Origin: Nonomuraea sediminis
GTDB taxonomy: Bacteria > Actinomycetota > Actinomycetes > Streptosporangiales > Streptosporangiaceae
NCBI RefSeq assembly: GCF_018531495.1
Contig: NZ_JAHDTI010000007.1
Location: 124,001 to 188,000, forward strand
DNA: 64,000 bases
Reading direction: 5' to 3'
Shown: piece by piece, positions 16,833 to 25,740 of the stretch
How positions within the stretch are numbered: position 1 is the stretch's first letter
Layout: each line of letters begins with the position of its first letter
The notes under the pieces: generated by a model
Database searches by the model: none
What the model was told of the DNA's origin: nothing
What the model saw: the letters and a program-made list of their open reading frames with translations, nothing else
Made by a program: the position numbers and the translations under genes

Positions 16833-17822
16833 ATGGTCACGACCCAGCCTGTAGTCAGGCCGCCGGCCAGGGCCGGCATGTTCCTGGTCGCCACCGTGGC
16901 CGCAGGCGGCGAGGAGGCCGTCCGGGCGGTGCTCCAGGATCTGCCGGGCCTGAACCGGTCGGTGGGATTCCGCGCACCCGACGACCTTCTCACCTGTGTC
17001 GTCGGCATCAGCTCCGCGGGCTGGGAGCGCCTGTTCGACCGGCCGCCGCCACGAGAGCTGCACCCGTTCCGGCCCCTGGAAGGCCCCCGCCACCGGGCGC
17101 CGGCCACCCCGGGCGACCTCCTGCTCCACCTGCGCGCCCGCCGCATGGATCTCTGCTTCGAGCTGGCCCGGCTGATCGTGGACCAGCTCGGGGGCGCCGT
17201 GACCATCGTGGACGAGGTGCACGGCTTCAAGTTCTTCGACGAGCGGGACCTGCTCGGCTTCGTCGACGGCAGCGAGAACCCCGAGGGCCAGGTCGCGGAC
17301 GAGGCCGTGTTCATCGGCGACGAGGACCCGCACTTCCGCGGCGGCAGCTACGTGATCGTGCAGAAGTACCTCCACGACATGGCGGCGTGGGAGTCGCTGA
17401 CGACCGAGGAGCAGGAACGCGTCATCGGACGCACCAAGCTGGCCAACGTCGAACTCTCCGACGCCATCAAGCCGGCGAACTCGCACGTCGCGCTCAACAC
17501 CATCGAAGAGGACGGGGTCCAGCGGCAGATCGTGCGCGACAACATGCCGTTCGGAACCATCGGCCAGGGCGAGTTCGGCACCTACTTCATCGGGTACGCG
17601 CGCACGCCTGCGGTGACCGAGCAGATGCTGCGCAACATGTTCCTCGGCGACCCGCCGGGCAACACCGACCGCATCCTGGACTTCTCCACGGCCGTCACCG
17701 GTGTCCTGTTCTTCGTGCCGAGCGCCGACTTCCTCGACGACCTCGACAGCCCGTCCACCGCCACCGTCAGCGCCGACGGGTCGCTGGGCATCGGCAGCCT
17801 CAAAGGAGCCTCAACACCATGA
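16833..17822 (+). CDS. dypB: Dyp-type haem peroxidase, encapsulin cargo
   Basis: 329 residues. It has the DyP signature GFVDGSENP at 142-150 (catalytic D145), proximal haem ligand H218 in KPANSHVALN and distal arginine R235 in IVRDN. It belongs to the DypB class by length and by the FGTYFIGYARTP and RILDFSTAVTG blocks. The last residues hold an encapsulin targeting peptide, SLGIGSLKG at 317-325, separated from the enzyme by a linker. The encapsulin gene overlaps its stop by ATGA, so shell and cargo are co-translated. The enzyme uses H2O2 to oxidise phenolic and dye-like substrates inside the nanocompartment; the physiological substrate is not evident. Confidence 0.95.
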   Translation: MVTTQPVVRPPARAGMFLVATVAAGGEEAVRAVLQDLPGLNRSVGFRAPDDLLTCVVGISSAGWERLFDRPPPRELHPFRPLEGPRHRAPATPGDLLLHLRARRMDLCFELARLIVDQLGGAVTIVDEVHGFKFFDERDLLGFVDGSENPEGQVADEAVFIGDEDPHFRGGSYVIVQKYLHDMAAWESLTTEEQERVIGRTKLANVELSDAIKPANSHVALNTIEEDGVQRQIVRDNMPFGTIGQGEFGTYFIGYARTPAVTEQMLRNMFLGDPPGNTDRILDFSTAVTGVLFFVPSADFLDDLDSPSTATVSADGSLGIGSLKGASTP

Positions 17823-18625
17823 ACGCCACCAACAACCTGCACCGCGGACTCGCCCCGATCACGACTGAGGCCTGGGCCCAGATCGAGGAGGAGGCCCGCC
17901 GTACCTTCCGCCGCAACATCGCGGGACGCCGCGTCGTCGACGTCCCCGAAGCGGCCGGACCGGAGCTGGCGGCCGTCGGCACGGGGCACCTGTCGGACAT
18001 CCCGCCGCCCGCGTCCGGTGTCGTCGCCCAGCTGCGCCAGGTGCAGCCGCTCGTCGAGCTGCGGGTGCCGTTCACCGTCAGCAGGGCCGCCGTGGACGAC
18101 GTCGAGCGCGGTTCGAAGGACTCCGACTGGCAGCCGGTCAAGGACGCGGCCCGCGCCATGGCCTACGCCGAGGACCAGACGATCTTCGACGGGTACGCGG
18201 CGGCGGGCATTGACGGGCTGCGCGCCCGCAGCTCCAACCCGGTGCTGAGCCTGCCGTCCGAGCCTCGTGACTACCCCGACACGATCAGCAAAGCCCTGAC
18301 CTCGCTCCGCCTGGCCGGCGTGGACGGCCCCTACGCGCTCGTGCTCGGCGCCGACGCCTACACCGAGGTCAGCGAGACCTCCGACCACGGATACCCGATC
18401 TCCGCCCACCTGACCCGGATCCTGGACGGGGAGCTGGTCTGGGCTCCGGCTCTCAAGGGCGCCTTCGTCCTGTCCACCCGGGGCGGCGACTTCGAACTAC
18501 GCCTCGGCCAGGACCTGGCCATCGGCTACACCAGGCACGACGCCGCCAGCATCGACCTGTACTTCCATCAGACCCTGACCTTCCTGACCTACACCGACGA
18601 GGCCGTCGTCGCGCTCCAGGCCTGA
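17819..18625 (+). CDS. Family 1 encapsulin shell protein
   Basis: 268 residues of HK97-fold shell protein (formerly linocin M18/CFP29 family). Recognisable blocks are NNLHRGLAPITTEAWAQIEE at the N-terminus, which lines the inner surface and binds the cargo peptide; PFTVSRAAVDDVERGSKDSD (the E-loop region); AEDQTIFDGY; and the C-terminal GQDLAIGYTRHDAASIDLYF. The length is typical of a T=1, 60-subunit particle about 24 nm across. The start overlaps the stop of the Dyp peroxidase gene, which encodes a matching targeting tail. Together they form a standard actinobacterial DyP encapsulin operon. Confidence 0.95.
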   Translation: MNATNNLHRGLAPITTEAWAQIEEEARRTFRRNIAGRRVVDVPEAAGPELAAVGTGHLSDIPPPASGVVAQLRQVQPLVELRVPFTVSRAAVDDVERGSKDSDWQPVKDAARAMAYAEDQTIFDGYAAAGIDGLRARSSNPVLSLPSEPRDYPDTISKALTSLRLAGVDGPYALVLGADAYTEVSETSDHGYPISAHLTRILDGELVWAPALKGAFVLSTRGGDFELRLGQDLAIGYTRHDAASIDLYFHQTLTFLTYTDEAVVALQA

Positions 18626-18834
18626 GGGTCGCCCTTGCGGGTCCAGGCGTTTCAAGCCTCGACCGGTGGGCCATTAATACCACTGTGAGACGGTTGACCG
18701 GATTCGGTCTGACCGCTCCGTGGCAGGGCGGCTCCGCCGGGGGTCAGGTTGCCCTTAGGTCCCTGCGGCCTCGAAGAACTCCTCGGTGACATCCCACGTT
18801 GGGCGGGACGCCCCGGGTACAAGGAGTGCGAGCC

Positions 18835-21153
18835 ATGACTGACCAGGACGCCTCGGGACAGTCCGCCGGCGATGCCGGAGCGCACCCGCCGCCGGAGTTC
18901 CACCCGTATCACCACCCCGCGGCAGGCTGGGGAGCGGCCAAGAGCGTTTCGCATGTCCTGCTGCGGGAGCGTGAATTCGTGGAGGGCCCCCGCGCCATCC
19001 AGAAGATGAACCACGAAGGGGAGGGCTTCGACTGTCCCGGCTGTGCCTGGCCCGACGACATCAAGGGGCTTCGCCTGGACATCTGCGAGAACGGGGTCAA
19101 GCACGTCACCTGGGAGATGACCCACAAGCGGGTGGGGCCCGAGTTCTTCGCCGCCCACACGGTCACCGAGCTTTCCACCTGGAGCGACGCGGACCTGGAG
19201 GACCAGGGCCGGCTGACTCACCCGATGGCGTACGACGCGGCCTCGGACAAGTACCTGCCGATTTCATGGCAGGACGCGTTCGCGATGGTCGGTCAGAAGC
19301 TGCGTGAGCTCGACGATCCCAACCGGGCCGCGTTCTACACCTCCGGGCGCCTAGGCAACGAGGCAACCTTTCTTTACCAGCTGATGGCGCGCGAGCTGGG
19401 GACCAACAATCTTCCTGACTGTTCCAACATGTGTCACGAAGCCAGCGGCCGTGCTCTGGAGGCATCCCTGGGGACGGGCAAAGGCACGGTCGACCTCAAG
19501 GACTGGGAGGTCACCGACGCGCTGTTCATCATCGGGGTCAACGCCGCCTCCAACGCCCCCAGAATGCTGACCGCGCTGGTCGAGGCCCGCAAACGCGGCA
19601 CGAAGATCGTGCACATCAACCCGATCGTCGAAGCCGGGGCGCGACGCGCGATCATCCCGCACGACTTCGTGGACATGGCCCTGTTCCGGGCCACCTCCAC
19701 CCACTCGCTGGACCTGCAGCCGCGGATCGGCGGCGACATGGCGCTGCTCCGCGGAATGGCGAAAGCCATCCTCATCGAGGCGGAATCCAATCCCAAGGCG
19801 CTCGACAGGGAGTTCATCGATCGTCACACCAAGGGATTCGCGGAGTACCAGAGCCTGTGCGAGTCCACGTCCTGGGAGGAGATCGAACGGCAGAGCGGCA
19901 TCCGCCGCGAGAAGATCCAGGAGGCCGCACGCATCTACGGTGAGGCCGACCGGAGCATCTTCAGCTGGTGCCTGGGAATCACCCAGCACGAGCACGGCGT
20001 GGACACGGTGCGGGAAATCGTCAACCTGCTGCTGCTCCGCGGCAATCTGGGCCGGGAGGGCGCCGGCCCCTCGCCGGTGCGCGGCCACAGCAACGTGCAG
20101 GGAAACCGTACGTGCGGCATCGACCATCGCCCGTCCCCGGAGTTCCTGGCCCGGCTGGCCGACGCCTGCGGCATCGATCCGCCCCACGAGCACGGTCTGG
20201 ACACCGTACGGGTCATCGGGGCGATGCATCGCGGTGAGGTCAAGGTCTTCGTCGGCATGGGCGGGAACTTCGCGGCGGCCGCGCCGGACACGCCCTACAC
20301 CGCCGAGGCTCTGCGCCAGTGCGACCTGACCGTGCAGGTCAGCACCAAACTCAACCGCAGCCACCTCGTGCACGGCCGCCGGGCGCTCATCCTGCCTTGC
20401 CTGGGGCGCACGGAAAAGGACGTGCAGCGGACCGGCGTCCAGTCGACGTCGGTCGAGGACTCCATGAGCATGGTGCACCTGTCCGTGGGCATGAAAGAAC
20501 CTGCCTCGCCGCACCTTCTGTCCGAACCGGCGATCATCGCGGGCATGGCCCGCGCCGCCCTGCCGGACAGCGCCACCCCCTGGGAGTGGTACGTCGAGGA
20601 CTACGACCGCGTCCGCGACACCATGGCCAAGGCGCTGGAAGGGTTCGAGGACTTCAACCGCAGGGTGCGCCTCCCGCTGGGGTTCCGCATCCGCCAGCCG
20701 GCCCGCGAGCTGGTGTTCCTCACCCCCTCGAGGCGCGCGGAGTTCTCCACGGCGGAACTGCCCGACATGGTCCCGCACGACGGCATGCTCAAGCTGGGCA
20801 CGATGCGTTCCCACGACCAGTGGAACACCACCATCTACTCCGACAACGACCGCTACCGCGGCATCAAGCATCTGCGCACCCTGATCTTCATGAACGCCGA
20901 CGACATGCGCGAACGCGGTCTGAATCTGTTCGACGAGGTCGACATCACCAGCGTCGCCAGGGACGGGACCACCCGCAGCGTGTACGGCTACAAGGTCGTT
21001 CCTTACGGCATCCCGCGCGGATGCGCCGCTGGCTACATGCCGGAGATGAACGTGCTCTGCGCCATCGGCGACTACAGCACCCAGAGCGACCAGCCGCTGA
21101 TGAAGAACGTCGACGTCACGGTCCGACCGTCCGGCACCACGCCGCAGACCTGA
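18835..21153 (+). CDS. FdhF/YdeP family molybdopterin oxidoreductase
   Basis: 772 residues from ATG 18835 behind AAGGAG. It is a molybdopterin-dependent enzyme of the FdhF/YdeP (TIGR01701) group. The N-terminus has only a reduced cysteine motif (FDCPGCAWPDD, C67 and C70), which is normal for this group. Cofactor-binding blocks follow: AAFYTSGRLGNEATFLYQ, NLPDCSNMCHEASGRAL, LFIIGVNAASNAPRM, and near the end VPYGIPRGCAAGYMPEMN. No partner ferredoxin or FdhD gene lies nearby. It is isolated after the encapsulin operon (209-base gap without a gene) and converges on the ECF41 gene. The electron donor and substrate are unknown. Confidence 0.92.
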   Translation: MTDQDASGQSAGDAGAHPPPEFHPYHHPAAGWGAAKSVSHVLLREREFVEGPRAIQKMNHEGEGFDCPGCAWPDDIKGLRLDICENGVKHVTWEMTHKRVGPEFFAAHTVTELSTWSDADLEDQGRLTHPMAYDAASDKYLPISWQDAFAMVGQKLRELDDPNRAAFYTSGRLGNEATFLYQLMARELGTNNLPDCSNMCHEASGRALEASLGTGKGTVDLKDWEVTDALFIIGVNAASNAPRMLTALVEARKRGTKIVHINPIVEAGARRAIIPHDFVDMALFRATSTHSLDLQPRIGGDMALLRGMAKAILIEAESNPKALDREFIDRHTKGFAEYQSLCESTSWEEIERQSGIRREKIQEAARIYGEADRSIFSWCLGITQHEHGVDTVREIVNLLLLRGNLGREGAGPSPVRGHSNVQGNRTCGIDHRPSPEFLARLADACGIDPPHEHGLDTVRVIGAMHRGEVKVFVGMGGNFAAAAPDTPYTAEALRQCDLTVQVSTKLNRSHLVHGRRALILPCLGRTEKDVQRTGVQSTSVEDSMSMVHLSVGMKEPASPHLLSEPAIIAGMARAALPDSATPWEWYVEDYDRVRDTMAKALEGFEDFNRRVRLPLGFRIRQPARELVFLTPSRRAEFSTAELPDMVPHDGMLKLGTMRSHDQWNTTIYSDNDRYRGIKHLRTLIFMNADDMRERGLNLFDEVDITSVARDGTTRSVYGYKVVPYGIPRGCAAGYMPEMNVLCAIGDYSTQSDQPLMKNVDVTVRPSGTTPQT

Positions 21154-21161
21154 CGCGCCGG

Positions 21162-22076
21162 TCAGTCCGCCGTCCAGGGGCGGAGCTTGTCGGGGTTGCG
21201 TACCGCCCAGAGGTGCTTGATCTGGTCGTCGGCGATGTCGAGGGCCATCACCAGCACGGTGACGCCGTCCTGCAGGCCCACCAGACCGGGCTGGCCGTTG
21301 ACCGTACGCTCCAGGATCGTCAGGTCGGGCGCCATGCCGGCGACCTCGAGCAGGTAGCGCGCGATCTGCTCGGCGCCTTCGACCGGGGCGAGCGCGGCGC
21401 TGACCAGGCCGCCGCCGTCACCGATCGCCGTGGCGTCGGGGGCGAGCAGGCCGATGAGGGCGCCGATGTCCTTGGCCTCCCAGGCCTGCTTGAATTCCCT
21501 GACGATGTCGGCGCGCTGGTTCGCCGGGGTGGCGGCGGGCTGCGCGGCGCGGATGCGACGGCGGGCCGAGGAGGCCAGTTGGCGGCAGGCCGCCGGGGTC
21601 CGGCCGACGATCTCGGCCACTTCGGCGAAGGAGTAGCGGAACACGTCGTGCAGGATGAACGCGACGCGCTCTGCCGGGGTCATCGCGTCCAGCACGACGA
21701 GGAAGGCCATGTTGACCGACTCGTCGAGGGTGACCCGGTCGGCCGGGTCGCCGCCCGGCCGACCGCTGATCCACTCCGTGGGCTCGGGCAGCGGCTCGGG
21801 GATCCATTCACCCACGTAGCGCTCGCGCCGGGCGCGCGCCGAGCCGAGCAGGTCCAGGCAGATACGGCTGGCCACCGTCGTCAGCCAGGCGCCGGGGGAG
21901 TCGATGGCCTCCTGCTGCTCCCGGCTCATGGCGTACCAGCGGGCGTACGTCTCCTGGACGACATCCTCGGCGTCGGCCAGCGACCCGAGGAGCCGGTAGG
22001 CGAGATTGATCAGCTGGCGCCGCTCGCTCATGATCGCGCTCAGGCTCGGATCTCCTGGTCCGGTTTCGTTGGTCAT
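21162..22076 (-). CDS. sigJ: ECF41 group sigma factor (SigJ-like) with SnoaL-type C-terminal domain
   Basis: 304 residues from ATG 22076, chosen for the AAGGGGAC ribosome-binding site; a longer frame to 22145 has none. Region 2 (LINLAYRLLGSLADAEDVVQ) and region 4 (FRYSFAEVAEIVGRTPAACR) are followed by a ~110-residue SnoaL-like domain carrying the two ECF41 marks, DGGG (AIGDGGGLVSA) and NPDKL (AVRNPDKLRPW). In ECF41 factors this extension acts as an internal regulator in place of an anti-sigma factor. The usual ECF41 partner (a carboxymuconolactone decarboxylase or oxidoreductase) is not adjacent; the upstream same-strand neighbour is a DUF1345 membrane protein. Confidence 0.92.
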   Translation of the reverse strand: MTNETGPGDPSLSAIMSERRQLINLAYRLLGSLADAEDVVQETYARWYAMSREQQEAIDSPGAWLTTVASRICLDLLGSARARRERYVGEWIPEPLPEPTEWISGRPGGDPADRVTLDESVNMAFLVVLDAMTPAERVAFILHDVFRYSFAEVAEIVGRTPAACRQLASSARRRIRAAQPAATPANQRADIVREFKQAWEAKDIGALIGLLAPDATAIGDGGGLVSAALAPVEGAEQIARYLLEVAGMAPDLTILERTVNGQPGLVGLQDGVTVLVMALDIADDQIKHLWAVRNPDKLRPWTAD

Positions 22077-22151
22077 GGTGTCCCCTTTGTCGCGGCTGGC
22101 TTCACCGGTACGACGACACGGCCCGTCGGAATGTGAGGTCGACACCTTACG

Positions 22152-22787
22152 TCAGCTGGTGACGATCCCGGCGACGAGGTTGATCGTGGTGGCCAGGATG
22201 CTGGTGCCGAAGACATAGGACAGCAGGGCGTGCCGTAGCACGATCGCGCGGATCGCCGTGCTCGAGACGTCGGTGTCGGAGACCTGATAGGTCATGCCGA
22301 GGTTGTAACTGAAGTAGAGGAAGTCACGGTAGGCCGGCGGGTGGTCGGAGTTGAAGTCGATCCCGCCCGCCGACGGCCCGTAGTACAGGTACGCGTAGCG
22401 GGTGGCGTACATCAGGTGGAGTGCCGCCCAGGCCATGAACACGCCGCCGACCGCGGTCGCGGCCGCGGCATGGCGGGTGATGTCGCTGGCGAGCAGGAGC
22501 AGCACCACGATGGCGACCAGCCCGCAGAGGGCCGCCACGACGACCACGAGCTCCTCGGCGACGGGCCGGAAGTCCTCACGGCGGGCGTTGCGGTGGGTGG
22601 CGGCCGCGTTCATCGGCCACAGCACGATCCAGCCTGCCACGACGAAGATCGTCTCCGCCGTGGCGATACCCGCGAGAATCCCCAGCGGCACGTTGGTCAG
22701 CACGGCGACGACCACGCCGATCCCGGCACCGGCCACCGCCGTCCCGGCGAGCCTGGTGACCGCGGACAGCGGCATCCAGGTATTCAT
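22152..22787 (-). CDS. DUF1345 family membrane protein
   Basis: 211 residues from ATG 22787, chosen for the GGAGG seven bases upstream. It is a polytopic membrane protein with about five hydrophobic helices and the DUF1345 signature near the C-terminus (DFLYFSYNLGMTYQVSDTDV), which places polar residues in a membrane-facing loop. Function in the family is unknown. It lies 75 bases upstream of the ECF41 gene on the same strand and may be transcribed with it. Confidence 0.88.
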   Translation of the reverse strand: MNTWMPLSAVTRLAGTAVAGAGIGVVVAVLTNVPLGILAGIATAETIFVVAGWIVLWPMNAAATHRNARREDFRPVAEELVVVVAALCGLVAIVVLLLLASDITRHAAAATAVGGVFMAWAALHLMYATRYAYLYYGPSAGGIDFNSDHPPAYRDFLYFSYNLGMTYQVSDTDVSSTAIRAIVLRHALLSYVFGTSILATTINLVAGIVTS

Positions 22788-23114
22788 AGGGCCTCCGAGC
22801 TGGGAATAGTTGCTTCCGCACGGCCGTTGACAGTCGTCATTGGGCGGCATCACATACCGAAATAGACGTAAAGAAGGGACAGGACCTTAGTGAGCGCTCC
22901 CCGTCACCATCCTTCCCCTGAAACTTCCCCCGGCTCCTCCCATCTCGCGGGGCGAGGTCGTCGAGCAGCCACGGGGCGTACGTCAACGCGACGCCGAAAG
23001 AGCCTTCGTCGCGAAAGCTTTCGTCCCGCGAGCCGAGCACCTCGGGCCCGCGACCCGCGCGGAGCAGCACTGCGCCCACAAGGCCGGCAGAACTCCGAGA
23101 CCGACGGCTCGCAT
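22788..23114. other. 327-bp stretch without a supported gene
   Basis: This interval separates the divergent DUF1345 and ParB-like genes. Open frames run through it on both strands (for example 22837-23079 minus and an extension of the plus-strand frame back to 22890), but neither has a ribosome-binding site at its start or recognisable protein motifs. It probably contains the divergent promoters and perhaps decayed coding sequence. No convincing palindrome or hairpin was found. Confidence 0.4.
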
Positions 23115-23450
23115 GTGGAGCGGTTCCAGTTCATGGGCTGGCAGTGGGACATCAGCACGGCCAAGAAGCTGGCCGTCGGGCGCGTCCCGAACACGCGCGT
23201 CGAGGTGGCCGCATGGGCGGGCATGGCCCATCTGATCGACGTCGACCTGGACCACGTACCGAACGTGGACCTCGATGAGCCGCTGATCGCGGTACCGGTG
23301 CCCTCCGGTGACGGCCCCATGATCATCGACGGCTGGCACCGCATCCGCAAGGCCCTCAAAGGCGGAGTGCCGGAACTCGCGGCCATCACCCTGTCCTCCG
23401 ATGAGGAACTGTCCTCCCGCATCAAGGGCGGCGCGAAGGGCTACGGCTGA
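23115..23450 (+). CDS. ParB-like-domain small protein
   Basis: About 111 residues if GTG 23115 is used; an ATG at 23133 is an alternative and neither has a strong ribosome-binding site. The central segment LIAVPVPSGDGPMIIDGWHR followed by IRKALKGG resembles the strand-GHHR/GWHR-helix motif of ParB/sulfiredoxin-fold domains, with H and R in the DGWHR box as the likely nucleotide-contacting residues. The N-terminal part (MGWQWDISTAKKLAVGR) is not recognised. Such single-domain proteins occur in plasmid, phage and accessory regions of actinobacteria. The 3' end overlaps the convergent MFS gene by 10 bases. The family assignment is tentative. Confidence 0.5.
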   Translation: MERFQFMGWQWDISTAKKLAVGRVPNTRVEVAAWAGMAHLIDVDLDHVPNVDLDEPLIAVPVPSGDGPMIIDGWHRIRKALKGGVPELAAITLSSDEELSSRIKGGAKGYG

Positions 23451-24658
23451 GCCGTGGCCATCGCGTCGTCAGGTGCGGGGCGGGAGGTCCTTCTGCGGGT
23501 GCCGAGCGTGACGAGCAGCGAAGCCGCTGTCAGTGCCACAGCGATCCAGAAGGCGCTTCTGACACCCAGGTTGTCGGCGAACAGTCCACCGAGGAGCGCT
23601 CCGAGCGCGATAGAGGTGTTGTATCCCAGGGTGTTGAGTGACATGGCGGCTTCGAAGGTGTCGGGCGCGGCGGCGAGCGTCATGTTGATCTGGCACAGGT
23701 TCACGGCGCCGAAGGAGACTCCCCAGAGGGCCACCGAGCTGATCAGGCCGGCCTGCGTGTGACCGATCGTGAGCAGCAACAGCAAGGACGCCACGAGTCC
23801 CGCGCAGGCGACGGCGAAGCTGGCCCGCAGGTTCTTGGTCACCGTGTATCCGGCGACGAAGTTCCCGCCCGCGCCGCCGATGCCGTAGATCACCAGCAAC
23901 ACCGTGATGAAGGCGGGCGTGGCGGAGGAGTTGCTCTCCGCGAACGGGCGGATGAACGTGTACGCCGCGAAATGGCCGAGCACGTACAGGATGACGGTGA
24001 ACATCACCAGGCGTAGCGGCACGTTCTTGACCGGAAGTCCGAAGACCTCCCGGACGGAGACCGCGTTCTCCGACGGCAGCGATGGAACGATCGTGGCGAC
24101 CGCCAGGAGCACCAGAGCGCTGAGGCCGCTCCAGATGAGAAACGTGCTCCGCCAGCTGGTGACGCTCTCCAGGAATGTCCCCAACGGCATGCCCGCCACC
24201 GTGGCGATCGAGATGCCGGACAACGTCACCGCGGCCGCCCTGCTCGCGTGGCGTCCAGGGACGAGGCGCATCGCCATGCTCACGCCTATCGCCCAGAACA
24301 CCCCGTTGGCGAATCCCATGACCAGCCGCGTCGTCAGGACCAAGGGGAAGTTCGGCGAGATGGCGGTGATCAGGTTTCCCAGGGCCAGTATCGCCAGGAG
24401 CGCGGACAGCAGCACGCGTCGGTTGACGCGCCTGGTCCAGGCCACGATGAACGGCACGCCAAGCCCGGCCGAGATGCCGTACAGAGTGACCATCAACCCG
24501 GCGGCTCCCACGGATATGCGCAGGCTGGTGCTCACCGGGGTGAGCAGGCCGACGGGCATCAGTTCAGTGGTGACGAAGACGAACAGACTGGCTGTGATGA
24601 CCGAGACACCCAGCCACGATCTGAAGGTCGAGAGCGGGTGTTCATTGCTTGTCGTCAT
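23441..24658 (-). CDS. MFS transporter, drug efflux type
   Basis: 405 residues from ATG 24658 behind AAAGAAGA. It is a twelve-helix major facilitator of the DHA1 (arabinose/chloramphenicol efflux-like) group: the N-terminus runs into VFVTTELMPVGLLTPVSTSL, typical of YdhP/AraJ-like exporters, with the loop-2 motif VAWTRRVNRRVLL and motif C-like GISIATVAGMPLGT. The start overlaps the stop of the upstream EamA gene by ATGA, so the two transporters are co-translated. The divergent MarR repressor with two palindromic operators is the probable regulator. The substrate is unknown; an organic, possibly aromatic, toxin is plausible. Confidence 0.88.
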   Translation of the reverse strand: MTTSNEHPLSTFRSWLGVSVITASLFVFVTTELMPVGLLTPVSTSLRISVGAAGLMVTLYGISAGLGVPFIVAWTRRVNRRVLLSALLAILALGNLITAISPNFPLVLTTRLVMGFANGVFWAIGVSMAMRLVPGRHASRAAAVTLSGISIATVAGMPLGTFLESVTSWRSTFLIWSGLSALVLLAVATIVPSLPSENAVSVREVFGLPVKNVPLRLVMFTVILYVLGHFAAYTFIRPFAESNSSATPAFITVLLVIYGIGGAGGNFVAGYTVTKNLRASFAVACAGLVASLLLLLTIGHTQAGLISSVALWGVSFGAVNLCQINMTLAAAPDTFEAAMSLNTLGYNTSIALGALLGGLFADNLGVRSAFWIAVALTAASLLVTLGTRRRTSRPAPDDAMATAQP

Positions 24659-25566
24659 TTCTTCTTTCCGGTTGTTGAGTCCGATGCCAACGTGGGGGCT
24701 GCCGGTTGGAACTGCGCGAGCAGCACGGCACCGATGATCACGAGGGTTCCGGCCAGCTGCGGGATCGACAGCGCCTGACGCAGAAACAGATATCCGAGCA
24801 GAGTCGCGACGATCGGGCTGCCCAGGGCGAGGAAGGAAACCGCGAGCGCCGGCAACCTCTCTATCCCGCGGAACCAGATCGCATAGCTGACGACAGCACC
24901 CAGGGACATCAGATAGCCGAACCCGATGATGTTGGTTCCGCTGACGGTGCTCGGCAGCCCTTCGATGAGCAGCGTGAAGGGTGACAACACGAGTCCGCCC
25001 GCTGCGAGCTGCCAGCCGGTGAAGGGAAGCAGCCCCACTCCGTCCGGCCGTCCCCACAGTTTGGTCAGCGTGATGCCGGCCGCCATGCCGGCTGCTCCGG
25101 CCAGCGCCGCCGCCACACCGACGAAATCCAGTGCCGCTGTGCCCTTGAACACGAGCAGGACGACACCGGCCGCGCCGAGGACGCAGGCCGCCACGTGCGC
25201 GTACCGGATCCTGTCCCCGATGAGCAGCGCCGCCAGGACCAGGACGAGCATCGGCTGCACCGCCATGATCATCGCGGCCACCCCACCCGGCAGGCGGTAG
25301 GCGGCGACGAACAGCAGGAAGTTGAACGCGCCGATGTTGAGCGTTCCTAGCACCAGGGCCCGCCACAGCCAGATCCCGGTCGGCAGCGTGCGGGCGAAGG
25401 TCAGCAGGATCAGGCCCGCGGGAAGCGTCCGCACGGTGGCGGCCAGCAGCGGGCGGTCCGGTGGCAACCATTCGGTCGTCACCAGATACGTGCTTCCCCA
25501 GATCGCCGGCGCCAGCGCCGTCACCCCAGCGGTGAGGAGTTGCCTGCCGCTCGTCATGTGGCGCAT
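24655..25566 (-). CDS. EamA (DMT superfamily) transporter
   Basis: 303 residues with ten predicted helices arranged as two EamA repeats (WGSTYLVTTEWLPPDRPLLA in the first, YLMSLGAVVSYAIWFRGIE in the second). It is a drug/metabolite transporter of the RhaT/EamA type, which often exports amino acids or metabolites. The start is either ATG 25566 or ATG 25557; neither has a clear ribosome-binding site. It is the first gene of a two-gene transporter operon divergent from MarR; the 175-base interval holds two operator-like palindromes close to the marR start. Confidence 0.88.
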   Translation of the reverse strand: MRHMTSGRQLLTAGVTALAPAIWGSTYLVTTEWLPPDRPLLAATVRTLPAGLILLTFARTLPTGIWLWRALVLGTLNIGAFNFLLFVAAYRLPGGVAAMIMAVQPMLVLVLAALLIGDRIRYAHVAACVLGAAGVVLLVFKGTAALDFVGVAAALAGAAGMAAGITLTKLWGRPDGVGLLPFTGWQLAAGGLVLSPFTLLIEGLPSTVSGTNIIGFGYLMSLGAVVSYAIWFRGIERLPALAVSFLALGSPIVATLLGYLFLRQALSIPQLAGTLVIIGAVLLAQFQPAAPTLASDSTTGKKK

Positions 25567-25690
25567 TCGCCGACGTCAAGCCATAGATTCACGTTCCACC
25601 ATTCCTCGACAGGGGAGATCGCCATCCGCGACTCCGGACGGATCGGCGGATGCTTGCCCGTACGGCCGGCGCGGACCGTACGCGGCTGAT

Positions 25691-25731
25691 TTATCTTCCG
25701 CGGAAGGTAAATTACTTTCCAGGGAAGCTAT
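25691..25731. promoter_or_regulatory. Tandem palindromic operators, probable MarR binding sites
   Basis: Two related palindromes of form TTAyy-TTCC-NN-GGAA-G lie side by side. The first (25691-25710) has TTCC at 25696-25699 and GGAA at 25702-25705 with nearly perfect flanks (TTATC and GGTAA). The second (25712-25731) has TTCC at 25717-25720 and GGAA at 25723-25726. The centres are 21 bp apart, two turns of the helix, so two dimers would sit on the same face. They end 10 bases before the marR ATG and lie in the shared divergent region with the EamA-MFS operon. Confidence 0.75.
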
Positions 25732-25740
25732 AGTCAAGGC

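Noticed and set aside
22837..23079. Minus-strand 80-codon frame in the gap before the ParB-like gene
   Set aside because: No ribosome-binding site, and only a short SFGVALTYAPWLLDDL-like stretch that I cannot match to a family; not enough to call a gene.
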